This document shows, one piece after another, positions 51,375-61,074 of a DNA stretch of 64,000 nucleotides. Below the pieces are notes generated by a model. That model worked only from the letters and a program-made list of their open reading frames with translations, searched no databases and had not been told where the DNA came from. The position numbers were made by a program, and so were the translations under genes. Source of the DNA: Mycolicibacterium holsaticum DSM 44478 = JCM 12374 (GTDB taxonomy: Bacteria; Actinomycetota; Actinomycetes; Mycobacteriales; Mycobacteriaceae). The DNA lies in contig NZ_CP080998.1 of assembly GCF_019645835.1 (NCBI RefSeq), positions 1,178,001 through 1,242,000 on the forward strand, written 5' to 3'. Every line of letters starts with the position of its first letter. Position 1 is the stretch's first letter.

Positions 51375-51569
51375 ATGGTTCGTATGGCATTCGCCGCAGC
51401 GCTGTTGGTGACGGGCATGGGCGTGGTCACCGCGCCGATCTCATCGGCCGCCCCCTACAAGAACTGCAGTGAGGCACGCGCCAACGGAGACACCAACATT
51501 CCGTCCAGCAGCGACAAGTACGGGCCGCACCTGGACCGTGACCGCGACGGTGTCGGCTGCGAAAGCTGA
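51375..51569 (+). CDS. Secreted excalibur calcium-binding domain protein
   Basis: This 64-residue protein has a signal peptide of about 26 residues, cleaved near SSAAP. The mature part is a single excalibur domain: KNCSEARANG, then DRDRDGVGCE, an EF-hand-like loop with paired cysteines. The start ATG has AAGGAG 6 nt upstream. Such domains in actinobacteria are exported and presumed to bind calcium. It converges with fumarase and lies outside the M. tuberculosis order. Confidence 0.85.
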   Translation: MVRMAFAAALLVTGMGVVTAPISSAAPYKNCSEARANGDTNIPSSSDKYGPHLDRDRDGVGCES

Positions 51570-51582
51570 CCGTCGGACCCGG

Positions 51583-52995
<1,413 letters not shown>

Positions 52996-53018
52996 CTGGT
53001 GTTCCTCGCTCTTGATTG

Positions 53019-54047
53019 TTATGGCAGCGGTCGGATGGCGGTGGCGTCGCCGGTGAAGTTGATGGCGGAGTACTCGTTGAGCTTGGACAGCCGGTGATAG
53101 GCCTCCACCATGCGAACCGTTCCGGACTTCGACCGCATCACGATCGACTGCGTGGTGCAGCCGCCGCTGTAGAAGTGCACGCCCTTGAGCAGGTCGCCGT
53201 CGGTGACGCCGGTGGCGGCGAAGAAGATGTTGTCGCCGGACACCAGGTCCTCGGTGCTCAGCACCTGGTCGAGGTCATAGCCGCGGTCGAGGGCCTTCTG
53301 CCGTTCCTCGTCGTCGCGCGGCGCCAACTGACCCTGGATCGCCCCGCCCATGCAGCGGATCGCCGCGGCGGCGATGATGCCCTCCGGGGTGCCGCCGATC
53401 CCGGCGAGCATGTCGGTGCTGGTGGTAGCGCGGCACGTCGAGATGGCGCCGGCGACGTCACCGTCGGAGATCAGCCGGCAGCGGGCGCCCGCGTCGCGCA
53501 CATCGGCGATCAGCTGTTGGTGGCGGGGCCGGTCCAGGATGCACACGGTCAGGTCCGATACCGAGACGTTCTTGGCCTTGGCGACCCGGCGGATGTTCTC
53601 CCCGATCGGGGCGGTGATGTCGATGGCGTCCACCGCGTCCGGGCCGACGGCGATCTTGTTCATGTAGAACACCGCCGACGGATCGAACATCGTGCCGCGC
53701 TCGGAGACCGCCAGCACCGAGATCGCGTTGGCCAGGCCCTTGCTCATCAGCGTGGTGCCGTCGATGGGGTCGACGGCGAAGTCGCACTCCGGGCCGTCGC
53801 CGTTGCCGACCTCCTCGCCGTTGTAGAGCATCGGTGCGTTGTCCTTCTCGCCCTCACCGATCACCACCACACCGCGCATCGAGACCGAGTTGACCAGCTC
53901 ACGCATGGCGTCGACGGCGGCACCGTCGCCGCCCTCCTTGTCGCCGCGGCCGACCCAGCGGCCCGCCGCCATGGCCCCTGCTTCGGTTACTCGGACGAGC
54001 TCAAGGGCAAGATTTCGGTCCGGGGCTTCTCCACGAGCGGGCGTCAT
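53019..54047 (-). CDS. glpX: Class II fructose-1,6-bisphosphatase GlpX
   Basis: GlpX is the gluconeogenic FBPase of mycobacteria. This 342-residue protein has [15 protein letters not shown] and the metal-binding DPIDGTT segment. The ATG at 54047 ([10 protein letters not shown]) fits the family length; the open frame extends further upstream without homology. A GACAAT hexamer 7 nt before the ATG suggests a leaderless start. It probably forms an operon with fumarase. Confidence 0.94.
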   Translation of the reverse strand: MTPARGEAPDRNLALELVRVTEAGAMAAGRWVGRGDKEGGDGAAVDAMRELVNSVSMRGVVVIGEGEKDNAPMLYNGEEVGNGDGPECDFAVDPIDGTTLMSKGLANAISVLAVSERGTMFDPSAVFYMNKIAVGPDAVDAIDITAPIGENIRRVAKAKNVSVSDLTVCILDRPRHQQLIADVRDAGARCRLISDGDVAGAISTCRATTSTDMLAGIGGTPEGIIAAAAIRCMGGAIQGQLAPRDDEERQKALDRGYDLDQVLSTEDLVSGDNIFFAATGVTDGDLLKGVHFYSGGCTTQSIVMRSKSGTVRMVEAYHRLSKLNEYSAINFTGDATAIRPLP

Positions 54048-54054
54048 GGGCCAG

Positions 54055-54060
54055 ATTGTC
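54055..54060 (-). promoter_or_regulatory. Putative -10 (GACAAT) of glpX
   Basis: On the minus strand GACAAT ends 7 bases before the glpX ATG. With the opposite hexamer at 54090-54095 it makes a compact divergent promoter in 55 bp. Confidence 0.5.
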
Positions 54061-54089
54061 CCATCATCGGGTCGTTCTGTGGCAGCTGG

Positions 54090-54095
54090 GATACT
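54090..54095 (+). promoter_or_regulatory. Putative -10 (GATACT) of the DUF4245 gene
   Basis: GATACT ends 7 bases before the ATG at 54103, with no ribosome site between, again consistent with leaderless translation. Confidence 0.5.
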
Positions 54096-54102
54096 GGCGG
54101 CT

Positions 54103-54750
54103 ATGAGTACGCAGCCGCCACCGGCGCCCAAACCCGCGAAGCCCCGGCTTCTGCAGGGCGGTCGCGACATGTTCTGGTCGATCGCGCCGTTGGTGCTGGC
54201 CTGCATCGTGCTGGCCGGGGTGCTGGGCATGTGTTCGTTCCAGGCCGGCGGGCCCGGCGCCGGACCCGCCCCGTCCTATGACGCCCCCGCGGCCCTGCAG
54301 GCCGACGCCGACGCGCTGCACATCCCGATCCGGCTGCCGCAGCTACCCGAGGGTTGGCAGTCGAACTCCGGTAGCCGCAAGGGCATCGAAGCCGGCCGCA
54401 CCGACCCGGTGACCGCTCAGCCCGCACGCGCCGTCAGCTCGGTCGTCGGCTATCTGGCGCCCAGCGGTATGTACCTCAGCCTCACGCAGAGCAATGCCGA
54501 CGAGGCCAAACTGGTCACCTCGATCAACACCGACGCCCACCCGACCGGTGTCGAGGATGTCAACGGCGTCACCTGGGTGGTGTACGACGGCGGCGACGGC
54601 GAGAATCAGCCCGCCGAACCGATCTGGACCACGCGGCTGTCTGGTCCGACCGGACCGGCCCAGATCGCGATAACCGGCGCAGGCAGCGAAGACGAGTTCC
54701 GTACGCTGGCGACGGCGACGCAGACCGCGGCGCCGTTGCCGACCAAGTGA
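54103..54750 (+). CDS. DUF4245 membrane-anchored protein (Rv1100-like)
   Basis: This 215-residue protein has a Pro-rich cytoplasmic head of about 20 residues, one transmembrane helix ([20 protein letters not shown], residues about 27-46) and an extracytoplasmic domain. It matches the actinobacterial DUF4245 family found next to glpX. Function is unknown. The next gene follows after 13 bp, with GGAGG before its ATG. Confidence 0.85.
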   Translation: MSTQPPPAPKPAKPRLLQGGRDMFWSIAPLVLACIVLAGVLGMCSFQAGGPGAGPAPSYDAPAALQADADALHIPIRLPQLPEGWQSNSGSRKGIEAGRTDPVTAQPARAVSSVVGYLAPSGMYLSLTQSNADEAKLVTSINTDAHPTGVEDVNGVTWVVYDGGDGENQPAEPIWTTRLSGPTGPAQIAITGAGSEDEFRTLATATQTAAPLPTK

Positions 54751-54763
54751 CGGAGGACACGCC

Positions 54764-55576
54764 ATGACCGCCGCAGGCGACGTTGCCCCGGAAGCCGATC
54801 TGGCCGGCTGGAGCGCCGCGCCGTTCTCCGCGGCCGGATTGACCTACGACGTCTACCGCAAGGGCCAGGGGCCCGGTGTGGTGCTGATCCCCGAGATGCC
54901 GGGGCTGCACCCCGGGGTGTTGGCGCTGGGGAACCATCTGGTGGACAACGGGTTCACGGTGGCCGCCCCGTCGCTGTTCGGCACGCCAGGGGCCGCGGCG
55001 ATACGGCCCGGCATGGTGCCCGTGCTGCTGCGCGGATGTGTGGCACGCGAGTTCGCCGCGTTCGCCACCAACGCCGACCGCCCGGTAGCCCACTACCTTC
55101 GTGCGTTGGCCCGCGACCTCAACGAGAAGACCCCGGGTAAGGGCGTCGGGGTGATCGGGCAGTGCTTCACGGGTGGTTTCGCGCTGGCCGCGGCGGTCGA
55201 CGACAGCGTGCTGGCGCCGGTGCTGAGCCAGCCGTCGCTGCCGTTGCCGCTGACCCCCAAACAGCGACGCGATCCGGGCTTGTCGGAGGCTGAGCTCAGA
55301 ATCGTCGAGCAGCGTGCGGCCACCGACGGGCTGTGCGCGATGGGGCTGCGGTTCAGCGAGGATCCGTTGGTTCCGGGGGAGCGGTTCACGGCCCTCAAGG
55401 CGCGGCTGGGCGATGCGTTCGAGGTCATCGAGATCGACTCGAAGAAGGGCAACGAGCACGGCTTTGCCAAGATGGCGCATTCAGTGCTCACCGGGGAGGT
55501 CCGCGAGGTCGACGGACACCCGGCCTACGAGGCGCGCAAGCGCGTCGTGGAGTTCCTCATCCAGCGGCTGACTTAG
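54764..55576 (+). CDS. Dienelactone hydrolase family protein
   Basis: This 270-residue alpha/beta-hydrolase of the dienelactone hydrolase family has a Cys nucleophile in GQCFTGG near residue 144. The His candidate is in NEHGFAK near 232, as expected for a Cys-Asp-His triad. Members open lactones in aromatic degradation, but many mycobacterial members have unknown substrates. It is likely in an operon with the DUF4245 gene and overlaps the convergent transporter by 20 bp. Confidence 0.82.
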   Translation: MTAAGDVAPEADLAGWSAAPFSAAGLTYDVYRKGQGPGVVLIPEMPGLHPGVLALGNHLVDNGFTVAAPSLFGTPGAAAIRPGMVPVLLRGCVAREFAAFATNADRPVAHYLRALARDLNEKTPGKGVGVIGQCFTGGFALAAAVDDSVLAPVLSQPSLPLPLTPKQRRDPGLSEAELRIVEQRAATDGLCAMGLRFSEDPLVPGERFTALKARLGDAFEVIEIDSKKGNEHGFAKMAHSVLTGEVREVDGHPAYEARKRVVEFLIQRLT

Positions 55577-56729
55577 CCGGTTTCTGCGCCGGGCGGATGC
55601 GGTTCACCAGCCGAGTCAACAGCTTGGGCCGCCGCGGCTTTTCGACGTCGTCGTCGTCGGGTTGGGCGATCGGCACACCTTTGTAGACCGACAGGTAGAC
55701 GCTGATCGTGGTGACGATGATGATCATCAGCACCGGGCCGATGACGATGCCCCAGAACCCCCACAGCGCGATGCCGGAGAACACCGCCAGCAGCATGAGC
55801 GCCGGGTCGAGCCGGGCCTGTTTGGGCACCAGGATCGGGCGCAGAAAGTTGTCGATGTTGGTGACCACCACCAGGTGGAAGATCACCACGAACGCCCCGC
55901 CGATGATGTTGCCGAAGAACATCATTGCGATCCCGAACGGGATCGTGACGATGCCACCGCCGAGCGGGATCACCGAAAGGGCGGTCAACAGGATCGCGAA
56001 GATGAAGAAGCCGTCGTGGAAGCCGGCGATATAGATGGAGATCGCACCGGAGACACCCTGGCACAGCGCGATGACGAACTGCCCCTTGACCGTTCCGCGA
56101 ACCATCGCACCCGTCTTCGCCAGGTACAGGTCGGTGATCTCCTCGCCCAACGGGTTGAGTTGGGCGATCAGGGTGCGGATCTTCTCGCGGTTGACCAGCA
56201 TCGAGATGAACACGTACAGGAAGATGATCATCGCCGCGATCGCGGTGACCACGCTGCCCGCCGCGCCCTGCAGCACCTGCAGCAGCCATTCGCCGACGCG
56301 CTGGGACACCGTGACGATTGCCTGACGCAGGCTGTCAGCGGTGACGTTGATGTTCAGAAACGGTATCCGCGAAAGTAATTCGTTGATCAACTGCAGGCTG
56401 CGGTCACCCAACGTGGACATGTCGGTCTGTGCGACCCATCCGCTCACCGCGTTGACCATGTGGGTGATCTGCACGATCGCCAGGAACACGATCCCGGCGA
56501 TCGGAACGGCGACCATCAGCACCGCCGCCAGCAGCGTGACGGCCGCCGACATCCCGGTGCTGAGCCGTCGCTGCAGGCGCTCGTAGAGCGGGGTGAACAG
56601 GTAGGCGAACACGGCGGCCACCACGATCAGCACGAAAAACCCACGCAGGAAGTACGCCCCGACGAGCACGGCGATCACCGTGACGACGGCCAGGGCGCGT
56701 CTCTGGGTGGTGCTGAATTCCTCGGTCAT
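55557..56729 (-). CDS. AI-2E family transporter (Rv1101c-like)
   Basis: This 390-residue protein has seven to eight hydrophobic helices of the AI-2 exporter (UPF0118) family: two N-terminal helices, a long helical extracellular section and a conserved core (PLGGGIVTIPFGIAMMFFG and LVPKQARLDPALMLLAVFSG). The C-terminus is basic and cytoplasmic. The name derives from E. coli TqsA; in other bacteria members export sodium or protons. The substrate is unknown here. Confidence 0.88.
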   Translation of the reverse strand: MTEEFSTTQRRALAVVTVIAVLVGAYFLRGFFVLIVVAAVFAYLFTPLYERLQRRLSTGMSAAVTLLAAVLMVAVPIAGIVFLAIVQITHMVNAVSGWVAQTDMSTLGDRSLQLINELLSRIPFLNINVTADSLRQAIVTVSQRVGEWLLQVLQGAAGSVVTAIAAMIIFLYVFISMLVNREKIRTLIAQLNPLGEEITDLYLAKTGAMVRGTVKGQFVIALCQGVSGAISIYIAGFHDGFFIFAILLTALSVIPLGGGIVTIPFGIAMMFFGNIIGGAFVVIFHLVVVTNIDNFLRPILVPKQARLDPALMLLAVFSGIALWGFWGIVIGPVLMIIIVTTISVYLSVYKGVPIAQPDDDDVEKPRRPKLLTRLVNRIRPAQKPAKSAAG

Positions 56730-56777
56730 CGGCGCACTCAGACTACGGGCAGCTATCGGTGCCCACCGGCTATCGCG

Positions 56778-57593
56778 TCATGTTCCGGCGCGTTGCCGTG
56801 CCCGCTGCGTGGCGATGAACCGCATCGACATCCGGTTCATCAGACCCGGCGCCAACCGCGCCAACAGCCACTGGGCATGGGCGACACGAGGTTTCACCAA
56901 CAGCGGCTTGTTCTGCTGCACCGCGCGCAGGATGTCGCGGGCCAACCGGTCGGCGTCATAGGGCTTGCCGCCCTGAGCCTGCAGGAAGTAGTCGCGGCCG
57001 ACGAACCCGCCGATCGCGCCCTTGTCGAGGATCGGGGTCTCCACCGCGGCCGGGCAGACGGCCAGGACGCCGACGCCGCGCGCGGCGGCCTCCGAGCGCA
57101 ACGCCAGCGACAACCCGACCACCGCGTGCTTGGACATGACATAGCTGGTGACCTGGCCGGCGGCGGTCAACCCCGCCATCGACGCGGTGTTGACGATGTG
57201 GCCGTGACCCTGGCGCACCATCAGCGGGTAGGCCGCCGCGACCCCGTGCACCACCCCGCGGATGTTGACGTCGATGATCGCGTTCCACTGATCCAAGGTG
57301 AGCAGTTCGGTGTCACCGCCCCACACGATTCCGGCGTTGTTGAACATCAGATCCAGCCGGCCGGCGCGGTCGACGACCTGGTCGACGGCGGCCTGCACCG
57401 CGGCCGCGTCGGTGACGTCGAGGCGCGACGAACGCGCCTGCGCCCCCAGCGCCGCGGCCGTGCGTTCGGCTGCGTCGCCGTCGATGTCGGTGCACACCAC
57501 GTGGGCGCCGGCTCGCACCAACGCGCGGCACAGTGCCGCGCCGATCCCCGATCCGGCGCCGGTGACGATCGCCTGCTTGCCGTCGAATGTCAT
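56778..57593 (-). CDS. Short-chain dehydrogenase/reductase, SDR A
   Basis: This 271-residue SDR has the NAD(P)-binding TGAGSGIG (about residues 11-18), NNAG, catalytic Ser in NTASMAG and YVMSK with the Tyr-Lys pair. Asp-rich residues after strand 2 (CTDIDGD) favour NAD(H). The C-terminal KPRVAHAQWLLARLAPGLMNR tail is typical of mycobacterial SDRs acting on lipids or sterols. It overlaps SDR B by ATGA, so translation is coupled. The true start is the ATG at 57593; the frame continues upstream without homology. Confidence 0.87.
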   Translation of the reverse strand: MTFDGKQAIVTGAGSGIGAALCRALVRAGAHVVCTDIDGDAAERTAAALGAQARSSRLDVTDAAAVQAAVDQVVDRAGRLDLMFNNAGIVWGGDTELLTLDQWNAIIDVNIRGVVHGVAAAYPLMVRQGHGHIVNTASMAGLTAAGQVTSYVMSKHAVVGLSLALRSEAAARGVGVLAVCPAAVETPILDKGAIGGFVGRDYFLQAQGGKPYDADRLARDILRAVQQNKPLLVKPRVAHAQWLLARLAPGLMNRMSMRFIATQRARQRAGT

Positions 57594-58369
57594 TGCGCGG
57601 CAAGCTTCATCACGTGGCCCATCACATCCGGGTACCGCTTCATGTGGGCGCCGCCGTTGAGGTCGAGCACCTCGCCGGTCAGCCAGGACGACGCCGGCGA
57701 GCAGAGGTAGCGCACCGCTTCGGCGATGTCGTCGGGCGTGCCTGCGCGGCCCAGGGCGGTGTTCTCCACGTAGTCCTCGACGACGCCGGGTATCGCGGCC
57801 GCCGGTGCGGTCAGCGGGGTGTGCACGAACCCGGGGGCCACGGCGTTGACCCGGATGCCGCGCGGGCCCAGTTCGAGCGCGGCGACCTGCGTGAGCATCG
57901 AAAGGCCGGCCTTGGCGGCGCAGTAGGCGCTCATCCCGATGGCGGGCTGACGGCCGTTCAGCGAGCTGATCGACACCAGCACCCCGCCGTCGCGCAGCGT
58001 ACGCCCGGCGTATTTGGCGACGATGAACGCGCCGTTGAGGCAGACGTCGATGACGGCGCGGAAGTCCTCGACGGCCATGTCGGTGATCAGCCCGACGTTG
58101 GAGAAGCCCGCGCAGTTGACGACGACGTCGAGCGGGCCGGTCCGGTCGAACAGCGCCTGCACGGACGCTTCGTCGGTGACCTCGACGGGCTCCGCGGTGT
58201 GCGGGGCGCCCAGTTCGACAGCCCGCTCCCGGGCCCCGTCGAGATTGCGGTCGGCGATGGTGACCCGGCAGCCGTCGGCGGCCAGCGCGCGCGCCGACGC
58301 CCACCCGATTCCGGACGCCGCGCCGATGACTAGCGCGTTTCTGGTGGTGCGGTCGCTACTGTTGTCCAT
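57590..58369 (-). CDS. Short-chain dehydrogenase/reductase, SDR B
   Basis: This 259-residue SDR has GAASGIG, NCAG, ISSLNG with the catalytic Ser, and YCAAK. IADRN after strand 2 again suggests NAD(H). It is first in a coupled pair and starts 25 bp downstream of a KstR-type operator. The arrangement recalls paired SDRs near steroid catabolic genes, such as Rv3548c-Rv3549c, but those are controlled by KstR2; the operator here is of KstR type. Confidence 0.87.
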   Translation of the reverse strand: MDNSSDRTTRNALVIGAASGIGWASARALAADGCRVTIADRNLDGARERAVELGAPHTAEPVEVTDEASVQALFDRTGPLDVVVNCAGFSNVGLITDMAVEDFRAVIDVCLNGAFIVAKYAGRTLRDGGVLVSISSLNGRQPAIGMSAYCAAKAGLSMLTQVAALELGPRGIRVNAVAPGFVHTPLTAPAAAIPGVVEDYVENTALGRAGTPDDIAEAVRYLCSPASSWLTGEVLDLNGGAHMKRYPDVMGHVMKLAAQ

Positions 58370-58393
58370 CCGGTTGGCCCTTCGACGGTGACG

Positions 58394-58407
58394 TAGAACG
58401 TGTTACA
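58394..58407. promoter_or_regulatory. KstR-type operator (TAGAACGTGTTACA)
   Basis: It fits TnnAACnnGTTnnA at every fixed position and shares its first 11 bases with the site at 694. It lies in the 64-bp gap between the leftward SDR B ATG (58369) and the rightward SRPBCC ATG (58434), so it is placed to repress both. Confidence 0.72.
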
Positions 58408-58433
58408 ACCTAGCCCTTTGGCACACTCGAGCG

Positions 58434-58898
58434 ATGACTGGTCTGAAGATGTCGGAGTCGGTTCTGGTGGCCGTGGCGCCCGATGAGCTGTACGAGATGG
58501 TGTCGGATGTCACCCGGATGGGCCAGTGGAGTCCGGTTTGCCGCGCCTGCTGGTGGGACGAGGGAGCGGGCCCACGCGTCGGCGCGTGGTTCACCGGTCG
58601 CAACGAGACCTCCGAGCGCACGTGGGAGACCCGCTCGCAGGTGGTGGCCGCCGATCCCGGCCGCGAGTTCGCATGGGAGGTCAACGACGGCTGGGTGCGG
58701 TGGGGTTACACGTTCGTCCCCGAGGACGGCGGCACCCGGCTGACCGAGTCCTGGGAGTTCCTGCCGAAGGGTATCGCCGGCTTCCACGAGCGCTTCGGTG
58801 ATCAGGCCGACGGCGAGATCGAGAAGCGCCGTGACGCCGCGCGCACCGGTATCCCCGCGACGCTCGCGGCGATCAAGGCGGCCGCCGAGACACGCTGA
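58434..58898 (+). CDS. SRPBCC/polyketide-cyclase-like lipid-binding protein
   Basis: This 154-residue single-domain protein has the START-like SRPBCC fold: an early ESVLVAVAPDELYEMVSDVT segment, then PVCRACWW and WSWEFL-like beta strands, with a C-terminal long helix. The fold has a hydrophobic cavity for sterols or lipids. It is divergent from the SDR pair across the KstR-type operator, which supports a lipid or sterol role. It precedes the convergent Zn-dehydrogenase by 13 bp. Confidence 0.82.
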   Translation: MTGLKMSESVLVAVAPDELYEMVSDVTRMGQWSPVCRACWWDEGAGPRVGAWFTGRNETSERTWETRSQVVAADPGREFAWEVNDGWVRWGYTFVPEDGGTRLTESWEFLPKGIAGFHERFGDQADGEIEKRRDAARTGIPATLAAIKAAAETR

Positions 58899-58911
58899 GC
58901 CGCAGCGTTTC

Positions 58912-59958
58912 TCACGGAATGATAACGGCGCGACCGCGGACGTCTCCGTCGCGCAGATCGTGATACGCGCGCAATGCGTCGTCGAGTGAGTACCGGGTGG
59001 TTTCGACGTGCACACATCCTCTGGCCGCCAGCTCGAGCAGCTCGACGAGCTCGCGGCGAGTCCCCCAATAGGTGGTCTGCATGCTGACCTCGTAGGGCTG
59101 GGAGAAGAACGAGAACGGCACGGAGCCGCCGGCAATGCCGACGATCGTGACATCGCCGAGCGGTCGGGCGGCCGCGCGCGAGAGCTCGATCGTCGCTTCG
59201 GCGCCGACGAAGTCCAGCAATACGTCCGCCCCGCGGCCGGCGGTGAGGTCTCTGATCGCGTCGGCCGCTGCGGCATCCGACATCACGGTGTGGTCGGCGC
59301 CCATGCGCGCCGCGAGATCGAGGGCCTCGGTGCGGTTGTCGACGGCGATGATCTTGGCCGCCGTCGTCGCCTTCGCCAACTGCAGCGCCATATGGCCAAG
59401 ACCTCCGACGCCGATGACGACGACGGTCGACGTCGGCGTCATCTTCGGCCACGACCGGCGGATCGCGTGGTACGGGGTGAGGCCGGCGTCCGTGAGCGGT
59501 GCGGCCGTCGCCGGGTCGAGGCCGTCGGGAAGCCGAACCAGAAGCCGCGCGGAGGGCACCAGCAGGTATTCGGCCATCCCGCCGTCGAGGCCAAGTCCGC
59601 CACCGCCGCTGATGACCGGAGCCGCGGCCGGGTCCTCGCAATAGTTCTCCACGCCGTGCCGGCATCGCTCGCACTTGCCGCAGCCCCACGCGCCGTACAC
59701 CGCGACCGCGTCGCCCTCGCTGACCGTGGTGACGCCGTCACCGACCGCGTCGACCCAACCCGCGTTCTCGTGACCCAGCGTGAACGGCAACTGCCACGGC
59801 ATCATGCCGTCGTCGAAATCGTGCATGAGGTGCAGGTCGGAGTGACAGGCCCCGGCGCCGCCGACCTTGACGACGACCTGACCCGGCCCCGGGGTCGGCT
59901 TCGGCACCTCGACGAGTTCGGGCTCTGTCTTCCAGCCCGTCAGCCGCAATGCCTTCAT
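58912..59958 (-). CDS. Zinc-dependent NAD(P)-alcohol dehydrogenase
   Basis: This 348-residue MDR-family enzyme has catalytic zinc residues Cys38 (GACHSD) and His63/Glu64 (GHENAG). A structural zinc cluster is seen as GCGKCERCRHGVENYC (about 91-107). The Rossmann motif GVGGLGHM follows near residue 180. It interconverts alcohols with aldehydes or ketones. It is transcribed toward the SRPBCC gene. An open frame continues past its start on the same strand (59959-60120), but no conserved sequence was recognised there. Confidence 0.9.
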   Translation of the reverse strand: MKALRLTGWKTEPELVEVPKPTPGPGQVVVKVGGAGACHSDLHLMHDFDDGMMPWQLPFTLGHENAGWVDAVGDGVTTVSEGDAVAVYGAWGCGKCERCRHGVENYCEDPAAAPVISGGGGLGLDGGMAEYLLVPSARLLVRLPDGLDPATAAPLTDAGLTPYHAIRRSWPKMTPTSTVVVIGVGGLGHMALQLAKATTAAKIIAVDNRTEALDLAARMGADHTVMSDAAAADAIRDLTAGRGADVLLDFVGAEATIELSRAAARPLGDVTIVGIAGGSVPFSFFSQPYEVSMQTTYWGTRRELVELLELAARGCVHVETTRYSLDDALRAYHDLRDGDVRGRAVIIP

Positions 59959-60123
59959 GGTGCACCTCGCTCGTGAGTTCCGGCAACGTTTCGTCCGTTT
60001 GCAACATTAGGCAGATGACCAGTGAAGCGTGGCCTTTCGAGGCTTTCCTTACAGCGGAGTGCTTTTGCTTCATCGCCTCGATCCAGTCGCGCTCGCCCGG
60101 CAATGGATCCCGACCCATGGCCG

Positions 60124-61005
60124 CTAACGCCTGATGCACCGAAAGCCGATGTGGCTCATGCCGGTATCCACCGGCTGCGGCCGCCGGGCCGCGGGACGGT
60201 AGCGCAGGCAGTAGTTGTCCGCGCAGAGAAACGAGCCGCCCTTTACGACCTTTCGGGGCACCTTGAACTGCGGCTGCGCAGCGTCGTAACTGTCTTCGGC
60301 GCAGCAGGATTGGGTTGTTCGCGAATCGGTGTACCAGTCGGTGGTCCACTCCCAGACGTTTCCCGCCATGTCGAACAGCCCGTAGTCGTTCGAAGGAAAA
60401 GATCCGACGGGCGTGGTGCGGCCGTATCCCTTGTCGGGGCGCCACGGGAAATCGCCGTGCCAGTAGTTGGCCAAGGGTCGCCCGGGCTGCTCGGGCTGGT
60501 TTCCCCAGGTGTACTCGGCAGCTTTGAGCCCACCGCGTGCGGCGACCTCCCATTCCGCCTCGGTGGGCAGCGCCAAGTCCGCCCACGCCGCATACGCTTC
60601 CGCATCCGCGTACGCGACGTGCACGACGGGGTGGTGTGCGCGCTTGTCAATCGAGGACAGCGGACCGACGGGATGACGCCACGAAGCGCCGGGGGTCCAT
60701 GCCCACCATTGGCTGAGGTGGCGCAGGTCGACCGGCCCGGGCGTCCTGGTGAACACCATCGAGCCCGGCTGCAGGTTCTCCGGCGGTGCGCCCGGATAGT
60801 CGGCGGGGTCCAGCGGGCGTTCGGCCACCGTGGCATAGCCTGTGGCGGCCACGAATTCGGCGAACTGAGCGTTGGTGACCGGGGTGGACGTCATCCAGAA
60901 CCCGTCGACGGTAACGGGCCGCGGCGGACCCTCCTCGGGGTAGTGGCGATCGGATCCCAGCGTCGCGGTCTGAGGTGCAATCCAAACGAGGTCGTCAGGC
61001 GTCAT
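60124..61005 (-). CDS. Formylglycine-generating enzyme family protein (Rv0712-like)
   Basis: This 293-residue FGE-sulfatase domain protein has the C-terminal GGSFLCADNYCLRYRPAAR segment, with the catalytic pair Cys261 and Cys266 in the CxxxxC spacing of active FGEs. MAGNVWEW and GFRCIRR are present. FGE oxidises a sulfatase cysteine to formylglycine. The ATG at 61005 is chosen; a GTG at 61023 lies in a repeat. The sulfatase is two genes upstream in the same direction, so this is probably its maturase. Confidence 0.9.
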   Translation of the reverse strand: MTPDDLVWIAPQTATLGSDRHYPEEGPPRPVTVDGFWMTSTPVTNAQFAEFVAATGYATVAERPLDPADYPGAPPENLQPGSMVFTRTPGPVDLRHLSQWWAWTPGASWRHPVGPLSSIDKRAHHPVVHVAYADAEAYAAWADLALPTEAEWEVAARGGLKAAEYTWGNQPEQPGRPLANYWHGDFPWRPDKGYGRTTPVGSFPSNDYGLFDMAGNVWEWTTDWYTDSRTTQSCCAEDSYDAAQPQFKVPRKVVKGGSFLCADNYCLRYRPAARRPQPVDTGMSHIGFRCIRR

Positions 61006-61012
61006 CGGATCT

Positions 61013-61033
61013 CTGGTGTGCACTCAGATCGCG
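61013..61033. repeat. Third copy of the 21-bp repeat, between HAD and FGE genes
   Basis: CTGGTGTGCA, C, TCAGATCGCG matches the arm at 14293-14313 (reverse complement) at 19 of 21 positions and that at 14248-14268 at 18 of 21. A looser inverted partner, CTAGTGCGCATTCGG on the minus strand, contains the stop codon of the HAD gene at 61075-61077. Confidence 0.8.
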
Positions 61034-61074
61034 AATTCCGGAGCGTACGTCCGGTTGGCCGGTCCGAATGCGCA

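Noticed and set aside
59738..60586. Frame spanning the ADH start and the FGE gene end
   Set aside because: Most is a shadow of two real genes. The 59959-60120 part looks slightly coding-like (GERDWIEAMKQKHSA) but has no stop before the ADH gene and no homology I recognise. A decayed fragment cannot be excluded.
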